Shown here piece by piece: positions 7,716-15,888 of a DNA stretch of 25,808 nt (positions are counted from its first letter, which is position 1; each line of letters begins with the position of its first letter). Origin of the DNA: Actinomycetes bacterium. Its GTDB lineage: Bacteria > Actinomycetota > Acidimicrobiia > Acidimicrobiales > CADCSY01. Position numbers and translations under genes: made by a program. Location: contig JAODBP010000190.1 in the NCBI GenBank assembly GCA_025464025.1, positions 1 through 25,808 on the forward strand, read 5' to 3'. The notes under the pieces were generated by a model, which did no database searches, was not told where the DNA came from, and was given only the letters and a program-made list of their open reading frames with translations.

Positions 7716-7930
7716 CACGACGTGAGGTCGACCTTCAGCGTGAGCACCCCGTCCTCGAGCGTCCACGTGGCGTCGCCGATGATGGCGTAGTCGAGGTGGT
7801 CCAGCTCGGCCTGCTTGATGAACCGGGCCCGCTCCTCGCCGGCGACCGGCGGCAGGGCCCGTTCGCGCACGGCGTGGGCCCGGTCGCGGAAGCGCTGGAT
7901 CATGGCGTCGACGTCGAGCGTGTCACCCAT
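7715..7930 (-). CDS. Small conserved-looking protein of 71 residues, function unknown
   Basis: An acidic, soluble, helix-then-strand protein: an N-terminal amphipathic segment (DVDAMIQRFRDRAHAVRERALPPV), then ARFIKQAELDHLDYAIIGDATWTLEDGVLTLKVDL. The last 15 residues look like a beta-hairpin. I recognise no named domain. It overlaps the upstream membrane-protein gene by 8 nt and shares one base with the DUF4202 start, so it is almost certainly translated in step with both, and a partnership with the DUF4202 protein is a reasonable guess. Codon third positions are strongly G/C, as in its neighbours, which supports a real gene. Confidence 0.75.
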   Translation of the reverse strand: MGDTLDVDAMIQRFRDRAHAVRERALPPVAGEERARFIKQAELDHLDYAIIGDATWTLEDGVLTLKVDLTS

Positions 7931-8438
7931 GCTTGGGAACCGTACTGCCGAGGGCCGGTGGCACCGGGCGGGTCGAGCGCCAGAACTTGTACGTGAACAG
8001 CGAGAGCACCAGGGCGATCAGGACCAGGGCGGTGATCACCAGCAGCACCAGGGAGCCGGCGCTGACGCCCTTGTCGAACTTCCGCTCGGGCGGGAGCGAG
8101 GTGGTCGTCGGCAGCTCGACCGTGGCGTTCGGCTCGAGCAGCTCGCTGGTGGTCGTCGTCGCCGGCAGCGTGACGACGGGGCCGGACGCGACCGTCGTCG
8201 TCGTGCGGCGCACGGTCGTGGCGGTGCGCCGCACCGACGTGGTCGTGACCAGGTCGGTCGACGTGGTCGACGGGAGGAGGGTGATCCCGGTCTCGGTCGT
8301 CGTCGTCGACGACTCCGGCGGCACGGTGGTCGACGTGGGATCCGCCGTCTGGGCCATGGCCGGGAGCGCGGAGAGGCCGACCGCCAACAAGCCGGCAGCC
8401 ACGACAAGCCACTCCGGACGGCGTCGCACGGAGCGCAC
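7923..8438 (-). CDS. Thr-rich cell-envelope protein with N-terminal signal and C-terminal membrane anchor
   Basis: From GTG 8438 the protein has 171 residues. A signal-like start (basic RSVRRRPEW, then hydrophobic LVVAAGLLAVGLSALPAMAQ) with a probable AMA-Q cleavage site is followed by a long low-complexity Thr/Ser/Val region (runs of TTTT, repeated VRRT). A hydrophobic helix near the C-terminus (LVLLVITALVLIALVLSLFTYKFW) ends in a short basic tail. This is the layout of a surface stalk anchored in the membrane with a small cytoplasmic end. Its function is unknown. It starts 17 nt after the DNA-glycosylase stop; GTG 8429 or an upstream ATG at 8537 (overlapping that gene) are alternatives. Confidence 0.75.
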   Translation of the reverse strand: MRSVRRRPEWLVVAAGLLAVGLSALPAMAQTADPTSTTVPPESSTTTTETGITLLPSTTSTDLVTTTSVRRTATTVRRTTTTVASGPVVTLPATTTTSELLEPNATVELPTTTSLPPERKFDKGVSAGSLVLLVITALVLIALVLSLFTYKFWRSTRPVPPALGSTVPKHG

Positions 8439-8455
8439 GATACGTGGCGCCGACG

Positions 8456-9247
8456 TCAGCGCTGGTGGCGGGGGCACGACCAGGTCGTGCGACCGCCGAC
8501 GGTGCGCCGGACCAATGGCGTCCCGTCCTTCGGGCACCGCCCACCCGGGGTCCGCGAGCCGAACACGTCGCCGGTGTGGGAGCCGCCTCGGGCCATGAGC
8601 TGCTCGACGGTCCGGCGCAGGTGCTGGTGGAGGCGACGCACCTCGGCCGGCGTGAGCGAGCCGGCCTCACGGGCCGGGTCGATGCCGGCCCGCCACAGCG
8701 CTTCGTCGGCGATGAGGTTGCCGACGCCGGCGACCTTGGCCTGGTCGAGGAGGCGGGCCTTCACGGCCGTCGTGCTCCCGGCCAGCGCGTCGCGCAGCGC
8801 GGCCGGCGTGATCGTCAGCACGTCGGGGCCGAGTCGCGACTCGTCGGGGTCGAGCAGCACGCCGCCGAGCCGGCGAGGGTCGCGGATGCGCAGGTCGCCG
8901 CCGTGGAGGTGGAACGTGACCCGGTCCCACGCCGGCTCGTCGCGCATGCTCGAGTACTCGAGGTGGTCGATGTTGGCGACCCCGTCGAGCAGCAGCCGAC
9001 CGGTCATGCCGAAGCGCAGGCCGATCGTGGGGCCATCTTCCTTCTTCAGGCCAGTGTCCACGAGGAGGAGCTTCCCGATGCGACGGGTGCCGGTGATCGT
9101 CCGACCGACCACCGCGTCACGGAGGGCGTCGCCGGTCAGGCCGTCCTTGAGGAACCACGCATCCGGTGTGTCGACGCCGGTGATCGCCCGACCAATCGCC
9201 CCGTCCGCCAGCCGCCGGTAGTACTCGATCTCGATGGACTCGGGCAT
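8456..9247 (-). CDS. Fpg/Nei-family DNA glycosylase (AP lyase)
   Basis: A base-excision repair enzyme of 263 residues. After removal of Met the N-terminus is Pro2-Glu3 (MPESIEIEYYRR), the catalytic pair of the family. K59 (RRIGKLLLVD) matches the conserved beta-hairpin lysine. The helix-two-turn-helix is AGVGNLIADEALWRAGI. The C-terminal zinc-finger region is atypical: instead of four cysteines it reads C238-x2-D241-x16-C258-x2-H261. Spacing is kept, so a finger is plausible with altered ligands. Whether it acts on oxidised purines (Fpg) or pyrimidines (Nei) cannot be decided by eye. It lies downstream of the LCP gene across a repeat-filled 90-bp gap. Confidence 0.88.
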   Translation of the reverse strand: MPESIEIEYYRRLADGAIGRAITGVDTPDAWFLKDGLTGDALRDAVVGRTITGTRRIGKLLLVDTGLKKEDGPTIGLRFGMTGRLLLDGVANIDHLEYSSMRDEPAWDRVTFHLHGGDLRIRDPRRLGGVLLDPDESRLGPDVLTITPAALRDALAGSTTAVKARLLDQAKVAGVGNLIADEALWRAGIDPAREAGSLTPAEVRRLHQHLRRTVEQLMARGGSHTGDVFGSRTPGGRCPKDGTPLVRRTVGGRTTWSCPRHQR

Positions 9248-9280
9248 GCCTACGTGTGCTCTCGCGACAGGGCCGCCGTC

Positions 9281-9342
9281 GGGAGCGCCAGCGAGCAGGC
9301 GGCAGTCGAACGGAGCCTGCGGAGTGAGACCATCAGCTCAGT
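9281..9342 (-). repeat. Dispersed intergenic repeat, copy A (after LCP gene)
   Basis: Read on the minus strand, this begins ACTGAG at the LCP stop codon and ends in TCGCTGGCGCTCCC. By hand alignment it matches 51 of 62 positions of the segment at 24081-24146, with one 4-nt gap. Both copies follow a gene's stop in the same orientation and occupy most of a roughly 90-bp gap to the next gene. They share the blocks ACTGAG, ATGGTCTC, CTCC and the final 14 bases. Confidence 0.75.
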
Positions 9343-10258
9343 GCGCCTGGAGCACCCCGTCGTCGGCGAAGTCGCGGAAGACCCCCTGGGCGACGGGCTG
9401 GCGGACGAACACGACCGACAGCTTGCCCTTCATCCCGACGTACGCGGGCATGGGGAAGTTGCGCACGTTGCCCGGCGGGATCGCCAGGGCGGCCCGACCC
9501 AACCGGAACAGGTCGGTCGGGCTGATGCCGACCGTCTTCACGTTGCGGTAGAGGACGTCGAGGTAGCGCAGCGTGTCGGTGCCCGAGGTGCCCCTCCCCC
9601 GCAGGTCGCTCAGGGCGTGGACGATGACCTGGCCCTGGTGGGCCGTGCGCACGAGGTCGCCGTCGGGGATGTGGCGGTCCCGGGAGAAGGCGAGCACCTG
9701 CCGCCCGTTCAACCGCTGGAGCCCGGGCTCGAAGGCGGCCCCCGAGTTCTTGTCGTCCATGTGGTACGGGATCTGCACGTTCACGCCTCCGATGGCGTCG
9801 ACCATGGCGGTGAGGCCGGCGAACGTCGTGGTGATCACGTAGGAGATCGGCGCCCCGGTCAGCCGGCGGACGGTCTCGGCCTGGAGCTGGGGCCCACCGA
9901 ACTGGAAGGCCGTGTTGATCCGACCGACGCCGTGGCCGGGCACGTCGACCCAGCTGTCGCGCGGGATGTCGATGATCGTGGCCCGGTTCAGGCCCGGGTT
10001 GAGGCCGACCACGTGGAGGGCGTCGCCCCGGGCCCCGTCGAGGCCGGCCCGCTCGTCGCTCCCCACGAGGAGCACGAACACCGTCCGGCCCCACGTGCCC
10101 GGCTCGTACGACGCCAGCGCCGAGCCCTCGGGCTGCTGCACGGCGGTGATCGTGATCGGCGCCCGGTCGTGGTCGCGCCGGGCGTCGGCGGCCACGATGC
10201 CGGCCACCGTCGTGAGCCCGACGAGCAGGGCGACGAGCGACGTGGCGACCCGACGCAT
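9338..10258 (-). CDS. LCP (LytR-CpsA-Psr) family protein
   Basis: A 306-residue membrane-anchored enzyme, likely attaching glycopolymers to peptidoglycan outside the membrane. The N-terminus MRRVATSLVALLVGLTTVAG is a signal anchor. The LCP domain shows LLVGSDER (around 75), the ARGDALHVVGLN segment carrying the Arg and Asp of the pyrophosphate/metal site, IIDIPRDSWVDVPGHG and RINTAFQFGG. Later come ITTTFAGLTAMVDAIGGV, LNGRQVLAFSRDRH and the conserved R-T-A-H-Q-G-Q helix. ATG 10258 is chosen because it shares a base with the lipoprotein stop (TGATG). A longer reading frame upstream is only a shadow of the lipoprotein gene. Confidence 0.9.
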   Translation of the reverse strand: MRRVATSLVALLVGLTTVAGIVAADARRDHDRAPITITAVQQPEGSALASYEPGTWGRTVFVLLVGSDERAGLDGARGDALHVVGLNPGLNRATIIDIPRDSWVDVPGHGVGRINTAFQFGGPQLQAETVRRLTGAPISYVITTTFAGLTAMVDAIGGVNVQIPYHMDDKNSGAAFEPGLQRLNGRQVLAFSRDRHIPDGDLVRTAHQGQVIVHALSDLRGRGTSGTDTLRYLDVLYRNVKTVGISPTDLFRLGRAALAIPPGNVRNFPMPAYVGMKGKLSVVFVRQPVAQGVFRDFADDGVLQAH

Positions 10259-10866
10259 CACCCGGACGCCGCCGTGGTCGTGGTCGTCGAGCCGCCGGCC
10301 GTGCGGGTGGTGATCACCGTGTAGGCGCCGACCATCCACACCCCGAGCACCGGCACGAGCGACAGCTCGCCGATCCGCTGCACGTGCACGCCGTCGCCCC
10401 GCACGTCCCAGTCGACCTTGGCCACGACCAACGCGGGGCCGTTGCCGTTGTCGAGGGCGGTGAGCCGCACGTTGGCCCTCGTGGCCTCGAGGTCCTTCAC
10501 CCGGGGCAGGCCCTCGTCGAACAGGGCGACCCGGTCCGGGCCGGCGGCCCGGGCCGCCGCGTCGGCCGTGAACAGCGCGTCGATGGCCCCGGCCGTGCCC
10601 GTGGTGAGCGGGCGGACGACGGTGGCGTCGAACGTGGCCTGGAGGGTCTTCATGACCGACGCCCGGTCGACGTCGTCGAGCGGGCCGACGGCCTTGCGGG
10701 GGCTGACCTCGTCCCACGCCACGGTGTCGAGGGTGAGGTCGCCCTCGACGACCTGGCCCCCGGTCACCCCCGGCCGGGCCTGGGGCTCGTCCTTCCCGGA
10801 GGAGGAACATGCGCCCGCCACGAGGACGAGCAGGAGTGCGGCCGCCACCGCCCTGCGAACTGACAC
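10258..10866 (-). CDS. Putative lipoprotein upstream of LCP protein
   Basis: A 202-residue exported protein. It starts at GTG 10866 with a basic n-region, a hydrophobic stretch (AVAAALLLVLVAG) and a lipobox-like AGAC followed by SSSGKDE, so a lipid-modified N-terminus is likely, although Ala at -3 is not the classical Leu. The body contains alternating helix and strand segments and ends in a Thr-rich tail (TTTTTAASG) with one hydrophobic strand (LSLVPVLGVWMVGAYTVITT). No family is recognised. The TGATG junction with the LCP gene implies coupled translation and suggests a shared role at the cell wall. It begins 25 nt after the stop of the sulfur-metabolism enzyme. Confidence 0.78.
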   Translation of the reverse strand: MSVRRAVAAALLLVLVAGACSSSGKDEPQARPGVTGGQVVEGDLTLDTVAWDEVSPRKAVGPLDDVDRASVMKTLQATFDATVVRPLTTGTAGAIDALFTADAAARAAGPDRVALFDEGLPRVKDLEATRANVRLTALDNGNGPALVVAKVDWDVRGDGVHVQRIGELSLVPVLGVWMVGAYTVITTRTAGGSTTTTTAASG

Positions 10867-10891
10867 GGTGCACCATTCTGGCCCAAAGAGG

Positions 10892-12066
10892 TCAGATGCC
10901 GCGCGCGGCCTCCAGGGCCTGGGCCAGGTCGGCGACCACGTCGTCGGCGTGCTCGAGGCCCACCGACATGCGGACGAGGCCGTCGCCGATGCCCATGGCG
11001 GCCCGGTCCTCGTCCGGGAGGTTGGCCGCCGTGGTGGTGGCCGGGTGGGTCACCAGCGTCTCCGGCCCGCCCAGCGACGGCGCCATCCGGGCCAGCCGGC
11101 AGGCCTCGACGAACGCCTTGCCCGCCTCCTCGCCGCCGGCCACGTCGAAGGACAGGTTGCCGCCGCCGTGGCGCATCTGGCGCTTGGCCAGGTCGCGCTG
11201 CGGGTGGGAGTCGAGCCCCGGGTAGTTGACCCGCTCGACGCCGACGTGGCCCTCGAGGAACTCGGCGACCCGCTGGGCCGTCTCGGCCTGCTGGCGGGTG
11301 CGCACGCCGAGGGTGCGGATGCCGCGCAGGCCGTTGAGGGCGTCGAACGGCGAGGCCACCGCGCCGTGGATGGTGTGGTAGCCCCACACGTGCCACACCA
11401 GGTCGCGCTCGGCCGTGATCACGCCGAGGGTCGCGTCGTTGTGGCCGGCCAGGCTCTTGGTCGCCGAGTGCAGCACGATGTCGATGCCGTGCTCGTGGGG
11501 GCGGGTCACGAGGGGGCCGGCGAACGTCGAGTCGCAGACCGTGAACGGCCCCTGGATCGACCCGATGGCGTCGAGGTCGACGAGCTGCATCACCGGGTTG
11601 GCCGGCGTCTCGACGAACACCACGCGGGTGCGGCCGGGGTCGACGGCGTCGAGGAAGCCCTGGCTGTCGTCGGCATCGACGAACGTGACGTCGATCCCGA
11701 AGCGGGGCAGGACGGTCTGGAACAGCAGCGACGTCGACGAGAACGTCTGGCGCTGGGCCACCACGTGGTCGCCCTGGGAGCACAGCGAGAGGATCGTCGA
11801 GCTGATGGCGCCCATGCCGGAGCCGAACGCCTGCGCCGCCTCGGCCCCCTCGAGCTGGGCCACGGCGTCCTCGAAGGCGTTGACCGTGGGGTTGCCGTAG
11901 CGGCCGTAGAACGTGGCGCCCTTGACCTTCGTGGCCTGCTTGGCCCCGTCGAGCACGGAGTCGAGCTCGAACGCGGTCGACGCCCACAGGGGCGGGGCGA
12001 GCGACTTGCCGCCGTAGTTCCGTCCGGCCGTGATGGCCGTGGTCTCCGGGTGCTGGGGCTGGTCGG

Positions 12067-12070
<4 letters not shown>
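10892..12070 (-). CDS. Cystathionine gamma-synthase family PLP enzyme (O-acetylhomoserine-using)
   Basis: A 392-residue PLP-dependent trans-sulfuration enzyme. Features of the fold are seen throughout: TTAITAGRNYGGKSLAPPL at the N-terminus, YGRYGNPTVNAFEDAVAQLEGAE, GSGMGAISS (phosphate loop), and the PLP lysine K205 in HSATKSLAGHND. The end has LGGPETLVTHPATTT and IGDGLVRMSVGLEH. With MetX directly upstream (ATGA overlap), the natural substrate is O-acetylhomoserine and the product cystathionine or homocysteine for methionine synthesis. Members also include methionine gamma-lyases, so cystathionine gamma-synthase versus O-acetylhomoserine sulfhydrylase is not settled by sequence reading. Confidence 0.9.
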
Positions 12071-13278
<1,208 letters not shown>

Positions 13279-13357
13279 TCAGATGCCCTGGCGTTCGATC
13301 ACGTCGTTCCACCGGACAGGGCCATGCTGTGCTCGTGGAGCGTTCGCAAGCTCACGC

Positions 13358-14422
13358 TCAGACCAGTCGGAGGACGGGGACGTCGACGTCGAGGGTCTCA
13401 CCCTCCCGTCGCAGGGTGAGGCGCTTGCGGTCGCCGGGCGTGCCGCGGAGCAGGTCGAGCACGTCGGGCAGCGCCAGCTCGGCCACCTCCCGGCCGCCGA
13501 CGGCGACCAGCGCGTCGCCGGGCCGCACGTCGTCGAGGCCCGACACCGTGGCCGCCACCTCGTAGCCCTCCTCGCCCAGCATCAGCACCACGCCCACCAG
13601 CTCGGCGTCGTGGGCGGCGAACGGGGCGCCCTGCTCCAGCCGGACCGACCCGGCCGACCAGTCGAGGTCGACGCGGAAGAGCTGGAGCAGGTTGCCGCCG
13701 AGGGCGCCCTCGCCGAGCACGTCGCCCTCGCCCCGCCAGGCGAACGCCACCTCGGGGAGCTGGAACGACCCCCACTCGACGAGCGGCACGCGCAGCATCG
13801 GCACCTGGGCCTCGACCGGCAGGCCGGTCATGTTGCCCGGGCCGACGGCCGCGACCGACGCCGGCCAGTCGGGGTGGTCGCCCTGCCAGGCCTGCAGCAG
13901 CGGGGCGACGGCCAGGCACGACGTGATGGCGGTGTCGAGCACCAGCTCGAAGACCTCGCCGTCGACCTCGACGCTGGTGAGGATCAGGCCCGAGTCCGGG
14001 TCGATCATCGTGGGGATGGCCACGCCCCGCCGCTCGAGCGAGCCGGGCGGGCCGACGGTGATCGTGCCGGCCGGGTCGTCGAGCACGACGTGGTGGCGGC
14101 GCAGGACGGTGGCCGGCAGCAGCACGTCGGCCCGGCGAGCCTCGAGCCCGAGCGGCCGCACGTCCTCGAAGCCGTAGGCGACGAGCCCCTCGGTGTCGAG
14201 CACGACGTCGCCGACGCGCAGCTCGGGCGGCTCGACCACCGAGACCGGCATGCCCTGGTCGTCGAGCCACTCGTGGACCTCGAGCCCGAGCTCGTCGACG
14301 AGCGACTGGCGCAGGCACAGCGCGGTGCCGGCCGTGTCGACCAGGACCCGAACGGCCCGATCGCCGACGGCCAGCTCGGCGATGCCTCGGTGGTAGGGCG
14401 CGCTGCCCGTCGGCTCGGTCAT
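13358..14422 (-). CDS. Double aspartyl-protease-like (retropepsin clan) protein with C-terminal PDZ domain
   Basis: A 354-residue cytoplasmic-looking protein with no signal peptide or membrane segment. Two halves repeat a retropepsin-like pattern. The first has D29-T-A-G and closes with DVLLPATVLRRHHVVLDDPAGTI. The second has D163-T-A-I and closes with GALGGNLLQLFRVDLDWSAGS. Each closing segment resembles the 'ILG..FL..F.V..D...G' strand of clan AA proteases. The canonical DTG/DSG motif is DTA in both halves, so proteolytic activity is uncertain. Residues about 280-350 form a PDZ domain (DDVRPGDALVAVGGREV). The start overlaps the methyltransferase stop as ATGA. The substrate is unknown; two halves on one chain would mimic the retropepsin dimer. 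Confidence 0.72.
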   Translation of the reverse strand: MTEPTGSAPYHRGIAELAVGDRAVRVLVDTAGTALCLRQSLVDELGLEVHEWLDDQGMPVSVVEPPELRVGDVVLDTEGLVAYGFEDVRPLGLEARRADVLLPATVLRRHHVVLDDPAGTITVGPPGSLERRGVAIPTMIDPDSGLILTSVEVDGEVFELVLDTAITSCLAVAPLLQAWQGDHPDWPASVAAVGPGNMTGLPVEAQVPMLRVPLVEWGSFQLPEVAFAWRGEGDVLGEGALGGNLLQLFRVDLDWSAGSVRLEQGAPFAAHDAELVGVVLMLGEEGYEVAATVSGLDDVRPGDALVAVGGREVAELALPDVLDLLRGTPGDRKRLTLRREGETLDVDVPVLRLV

Positions 14423-15888
14423 GGCCCCGACGGTAGGCGGGCCTGCCACCAACCCAGCACGTCGGTGCCGTGGGCCCGGTCCATCGCCGCGCCGGCGCCG
14501 AGGAGGTCGCCGGCTCGGACGGCCTCGGCGGCCGCATCCCAGTCGGCGCCGAGCGGAGGCAGCGGGACGGCTCGCAGCTGGGTGGCCGAGAGCTTCACGG
14601 CGTCGCCCGACAGGGCGGCACCGCTCGCCTCCCGCAGCGCCCACGCCGAGGCGGCCGGGGCCAGCACGGCGGCGAGGGCGTGCCACAGGTCGAGGTCGCG
14701 GGGCACGACGGTGAGCACCGGCGTGCACGGGAGCCAGGCGCCGGCCTCGTCGGCCACCGCCTCGACCACGCGGGTCTGGGTGGCGACGAGCACCTTCGGG
14801 ACCAGGTGCCGCTCGGCCCAGCCGGCGAGCGGCGAGGTGGCCAGCCCGTCGAGGTCGACGGCCGGGGCATCCCACCGGCGGCGGCCGTAGCGAGCCGGGG
14901 CCCGGCCCCACCGGCAGTCGAGCGGGTCGATCAGCCCGGAGGTGATGAGCGGCGCGCTGTGCATCGTCTCCGACAGGTGGGCTTGCTCGCCGACGAAGGG
15001 CGCCAGCCCGTAGTACTCGTCGCGGAAGCCGGCGGTGACGTCGCACCGCTCCCCCAGGGTGCCGTGGCCGCCGAGGTCGACGGCCGGCACGCCCCGGGCG
15101 TCGGCCACCACCGACGACCACCGCTCGACGCCCGCGGCCCGGCCGTCGAGCACGATGCCGACGACGCGCACGGCGGCGTCGAAGAGCGGGCGGTCGGGCA
15201 CCCAGATGCGGGCGACCCGCGGGCCGAGCTCGTCGCGGATCGGGGCGGCGGCCGCGGCCGACACGATCGACTCGGGCTGGAGCAGGGCCACCCGGTCGGC
15301 GTGGCGGGCGGCCCGCAGCAGGAACAGCGCGGCGTCGTCGACGTAGCCCTTGGCCCCGAGCTCGACGGCGCGCTCGGGGGTGCGAGCCGTGCCCGAGCGG
15401 AGCTGGCTCAGGAAGGGCGGGTTGCCGACGACGACGTCGGCGTCGGGCCACTCGGCGGTCAGCGCATCGGCGACGAGGCACACGGGGCGTCGCCCGGCCA
15501 GCGTGAGGGCGGCCTCGGTGACGGCCACGGCCAACGGGTCGACGTCGATGGCGACGAGGCGGTCGCTGTGCCGGGCCGCCTCCAGCAGGAACGCGCCACC
15601 GCCGCACGCCGGGTCGAGCACCACCGGCCGGTCGAGGCCCTCGACGGCCCAGCCGACGAGGCGGGCGGCGACGTCGGCCGGCGTGTACCAGGCCCCCCGG
15701 CGCTTGCGGACCGGCGCGCCGAGCAACGACTCGTGCAGCGTGCCGAGCCACTCCGGCCCGACCCCGTCGGGCACGTCGACCGCGACCGGCTCGTGGGCCA
15801 GCAGGGCCAGGTCGCCCGGCAGCCGGATGCCGTCTCGCTTCGCCAGCGCCAGGGCGGCGCCGGCGAGGAGCGAAGCGGGATCGGTCAG
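14419..15888 (-). CDS. N6-adenine-type DNA methyltransferase, no nuclease domain (probable CTG start)
   Basis: A SAM-dependent amino-methyltransferase of about 489 residues. It has the GAWYTP motif at 65-70 typical of Eco57I/PglX-like enzymes, motif I DPACGGGAF at 92-100, acidic D115-V-D, and the catalytic NPPF at 156-159. The C-terminal half resembles a target-recognition region (WAERHLVPKVLVATQTRVVEAV, then LSATQLRAVPLPPL). No endonuclease motif is seen in it or in its neighbours. There is no ATG, GTG or TTG near the helicase stop: coding-like sequence begins at CTG 15888, which overlaps that stop as CTGA. GTG 15774 (residue 39) is the first conventional start and would leave a 110-nt gap. 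Overlap with the downstream start is ATGA. Confidence 0.83.
   Translation of the reverse strand: MTDPASLLAGAALALAKRDGIRLPGDLALLAHEPVAVDVPDGVGPEWLGTLHESLLGAPVRKRRGAWYTPADVAARLVGWAVEGLDRPVVLDPACGGGAFLLEAARHSDRLVAIDVDPLAVAVTEAALTLAGRRPVCLVADALTAEWPDADVVVGNPPFLSQLRSGTARTPERAVELGAKGYVDDAALFLLRAARHADRVALLQPESIVSAAAAAPIRDELGPRVARIWVPDRPLFDAAVRVVGIVLDGRAAGVERWSSVVADARGVPAVDLGGHGTLGERCDVTAGFRDEYYGLAPFVGEQAHLSETMHSAPLITSGLIDPLDCRWGRAPARYGRRRWDAPAVDLDGLATSPLAGWAERHLVPKVLVATQTRVVEAVADEAGAWLPCTPVLTVVPRDLDLWHALAAVLAPAASAWALREASGAALSGDAVKLSATQLRAVPLPPLGADWDAAAEAVRAGDLLGAGAAMDRAHGTDVLGWWQARLPSGP

Noticed and set aside
6159..7790. 543-residue plus-strand open frame across the hydrolase and DUF4202 genes
   Set aside because: It is a shadow frame, out of phase with the hydrolase and antisense to DUF4202, with Arg/Pro/Ala-dominated composition and no domain.
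9220..9312. Conserved leader peptide encoded by both repeat copies
   Set aside because: Both copies open with the same five codons, but the 4-nt length difference puts the rest in different frames, so the conservation is at DNA or RNA level.
8444..10324. 626-residue plus-strand open frame
   Set aside because: It runs antisense across the glycosylase and LCP genes, both of which have complete family motifs on the other strand.
13279..13357. SAM riboswitch upstream of metX
   Set aside because: The 79-bp gap is too short and shows only a weak 6-bp hairpin; no S-box or SAM-II-like arrangement was recognised.
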